NCBI GenBank assembly: GCA_016735415.1
Contig: JAERRP010000077.1
Location: forward strand, 1-7,345
Reading direction: 5' to 3'
DNA from: Desulfobacterales bacterium
GTDB lineage: Bacteria; Desulfobacterota; Desulfobacteria; Desulfobacterales; UBA5852
DNA: 7,345 bases
Below, piece after piece: positions 6,363 through 7,345 of the stretch (positions are counted from its first letter, which is position 1; each line of letters opens with the position of its first letter). Below the pieces are notes generated by a model. The model was not told the origin of the DNA and did not search any database. It was given only the letters and a program-made list of their open reading frames with translations. A program made the translations under genes and the position numbers.

Positions 6363-6869
6363 ATGAATTATACGACAACACAAGGAAAAAACAGAATCAC
6401 GCTCACCGCTTATGCGCCGCTGCATATCTTTAAAGGCTGGTCGGTGGCCGGCATCAGTGGCGAAGCGGAGATTGACCTTGATAACGATCGGATCGAAAGC
6501 ATTTGGGTTCAGGCCGAAACCGGTCTTTTTGACACCGGTGACGCATTTAAAAACAAGGAGATGTATAAATTCATCGGGGTAAAGGAGAGTCCCCGGGCGA
6601 TCTTCTCCTTTGCTGAATGCACTTACTTTGAGCAGGTTGATGAGAAAACTTACCACGTATCGGTAAACGGAATTCTTGACTTTATGGACATCCGGCGCAC
6701 ACTCCCCTTGGATGTCGTGGCGATCCGCAACGGGAATGGGTTCTCAACCGGCCTGGTGTTTAAATGGTCGTTCAGGCGACATGGCGTCAGGCCGCCGCAG
6801 CTTTTTTTCCTTAAATTAAAAGACACGGTGGATATACGCGTACACCTGGAGTTTAAGGAGGCGGGGTAA
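6363..6869 (+). CDS. YceI-like (lipocalin-type) protein, cytosolic
   Basis: 168 residues. The pattern fits the YceI family, a beta-barrel that binds polyisoprenoid or other amphiphilic ligands in characterised members. Visible family features in order: a strand with Gly-Trp-Ser-Val-Ala-Gly-Ile-Ser-Gly (25-33), an acidic strand EIDLD (36-40), a central Phe-Asp-Thr-Gly-Asp-x-x-x-Asn-Lys (56-65) with KFI and SPRAIFSF, then VNGILDFMDIRRTLPLDV (101-118, like the family's G-x-L-T-x-x-G/D-x-x-x-P-V segment), and a final strand DTVDIRVHLEF. Family length is typically 170-190, so it is nearly full. Unlike E. coli YceI there is no signal peptide, so it should act in the cytosol. It sits 47 bases after the ATPase stop. 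The ATG at 6363 has only a poor ribosome site, so expression may depend on readthrough from upstream. Its link to metal transport is unknown; a lipid-binding role at a specialised membrane is speculative. Confidence 0.78.
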   Translation: MNYTTTQGKNRITLTAYAPLHIFKGWSVAGISGEAEIDLDNDRIESIWVQAETGLFDTGDAFKNKEMYKFIGVKESPRAIFSFAECTYFEQVDEKTYHVSVNGILDFMDIRRTLPLDVVAIRNGNGFSTGLVFKWSFRRHGVRPPQLFFLKLKDTVDIRVHLEFKEAG

Positions 6870-6871
6870 AG

Positions 6872-7216
6872 ATGAAAACCAATTCCAACGAAAAAATTGT
6901 GGATACTTTTCTCGATCACATCCGCTATTTTAAAATCGTCCATCATGTTCCAGGACGTATTCGGGTTAAAGCCGGCTGGGACGGCGTCAGGCATCTTGTC
7001 GGTATGGATAACAAGAAGATAGAAGATGTCATCGACCGGATTCCCGGCATCACCAGTTACCGTATAAATAAAAAGGCGTTGACCGTTATCGCTACTTATG
7101 ATTCCGCGATACTGTCATTTACACTCTGGGAGGAGGTGGGTTCACTCGGACAATATCCCATGAAACGGGAAGAAGTCAGAGAAAAGCTCCTGACGTTACT
7201 AGACCAAAAAAAATGA
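6872..7216 (+). CDS. Stand-alone HMA2-type protein with Arg-rich motif; FezC-like candidate
   Basis: 114 residues, soluble. Residues 17-86 resemble a heavy-metal-associated fold (beta-alpha-beta-beta-alpha-beta). VPGRIRVK (26-33) forms the first strand, a helix follows (46-57), then IPGITSYRIN (57-66) and the ALTVIATYD strand (69-77). There is no CxxC, so classical soft-metal chelation is unlikely. The Arg-rich strand matches the N-termini of both ATPases in this window. ATG 6872 lies 2 bases after the upstream stop, with a strong AAGGAGG (6855-6861) 10 bases before it. The C-terminal 20 residues are a charged helix. Known: some ferrosome proteins, including FezC, carry Arg-rich HMA-like domains. 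Inferred: this could be an accessory that docks with the ATPases. Confidence 0.8.
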   Translation: MKTNSNEKIVDTFLDHIRYFKIVHHVPGRIRVKAGWDGVRHLVGMDNKKIEDVIDRIPGITSYRINKKALTVIATYDSAILSFTLWEEVGSLGQYPMKREEVREKLLTLLDQKK

Positions 7217-7226
7217 GGGCGGAAAA

Positions 7227-7345
7227 ATGGAAAAACAGGAAACCGATGGTCCGGATGAACAGGCCAATGCAAGCAGCGCCGGCAGTCAGAACCCTGCGCA
7301 GGCGCCGGTAGATCAACCCGCTGGGGAGCCGCTGCAGTCGAATGG
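7227..7345 (+). CDS. Start of a low-complexity, probably disordered protein (partial)
   Basis: An open frame from ATG 7227 continues to the window end without a stop (39 codons visible). It begins MEKQETDGPDEQANASSAGS and continues rich in Gln, Pro, Ala, Asp, Glu, Ser and Gly, which suggests a disordered leader before a folded or membrane part outside the window. The ATG is 10 bases after the preceding stop, and GGCGG (7218-7222) could serve as a weak ribosome site. It belongs to the same operon by position. Product unknown. A competing ATG at 7213 overlaps the previous stop but closes within about 35 codons, so I prefer this frame. Confidence 0.6.
   Translation, partial: MEKQETDGPDEQANASSAGSQNPAQAPVDQPAGEPLQSN

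Noticed and set aside
1..7345. Mobile element, CRISPR or phage origin for the locus
   Set aside because: I saw no transposase, integrase, terminal inverted repeats, direct-repeat array or tRNA in the window.

Overview
The window reads as a metal-handling locus of a Gram-negative anaerobe. A sulfate- or iron-reducing Desulfobacterota relative is my best guess, judged only from the moderately GC-rich coding style and the gene families; no taxonomic marker is present. Almost every base is coding. There are no tRNA or rRNA genes, insertion sequences or CRISPR arrays.

Region 1 (1-3356, + strand) is a tightly coupled operon. It holds the tail of an upstream gene, a small two-helix hydrophobic protein, a P1B-type ATPase with a Tyr-Ser-Cys signature instead of Cys-Pro-Cys, and a protein built of about three FeoA-like domains. 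Each junction is a 4-base stop/start overlap (104-107, 460-463, 2598-2601). The ATPase looks like the P1B-6 group, the class that includes FezB of ferrosomes (membrane-bounded iron-storage organelles). Its N-terminus carries an Arg-rich degenerate HMA domain without CxxC. This is the strongest functional clue in the window.

Region 2 (3363-3820, - strand) is a two-gene operon of paralogous single-pass membrane micro-proteins with charged tails. It is convergent with region 1 (6-base gap) and divergent from region 3. A 173-base AT-rich spacer (3821-3993) holds a good minus-strand sigma70-type promoter, with a 12-base perfect palindrome over its -10 box.

Region 3 (3994-7345, + strand) holds a second P1B ATPase, a cytosolic YceI-like protein, a stand-alone HMA2-type protein with the same Arg-rich motif, and the start of a low-complexity protein that runs off the window. 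The second ATPase has CPC in TM6, but its actuator TGE motif reads Asn-Gly-Arg, and it ends in a Cys/His-rich tail.

Taken together, the window looks like a ferrosome-type (fez-like) or related iron/metal compartment or efflux cluster. Two divergent P1B ATPases, three Arg-rich HMA2 domains, FeoA-type modules and small membrane proteins would plausibly act at one membrane. The family calls are well supported by motifs. The ferrosome assignment and the metal are inference.
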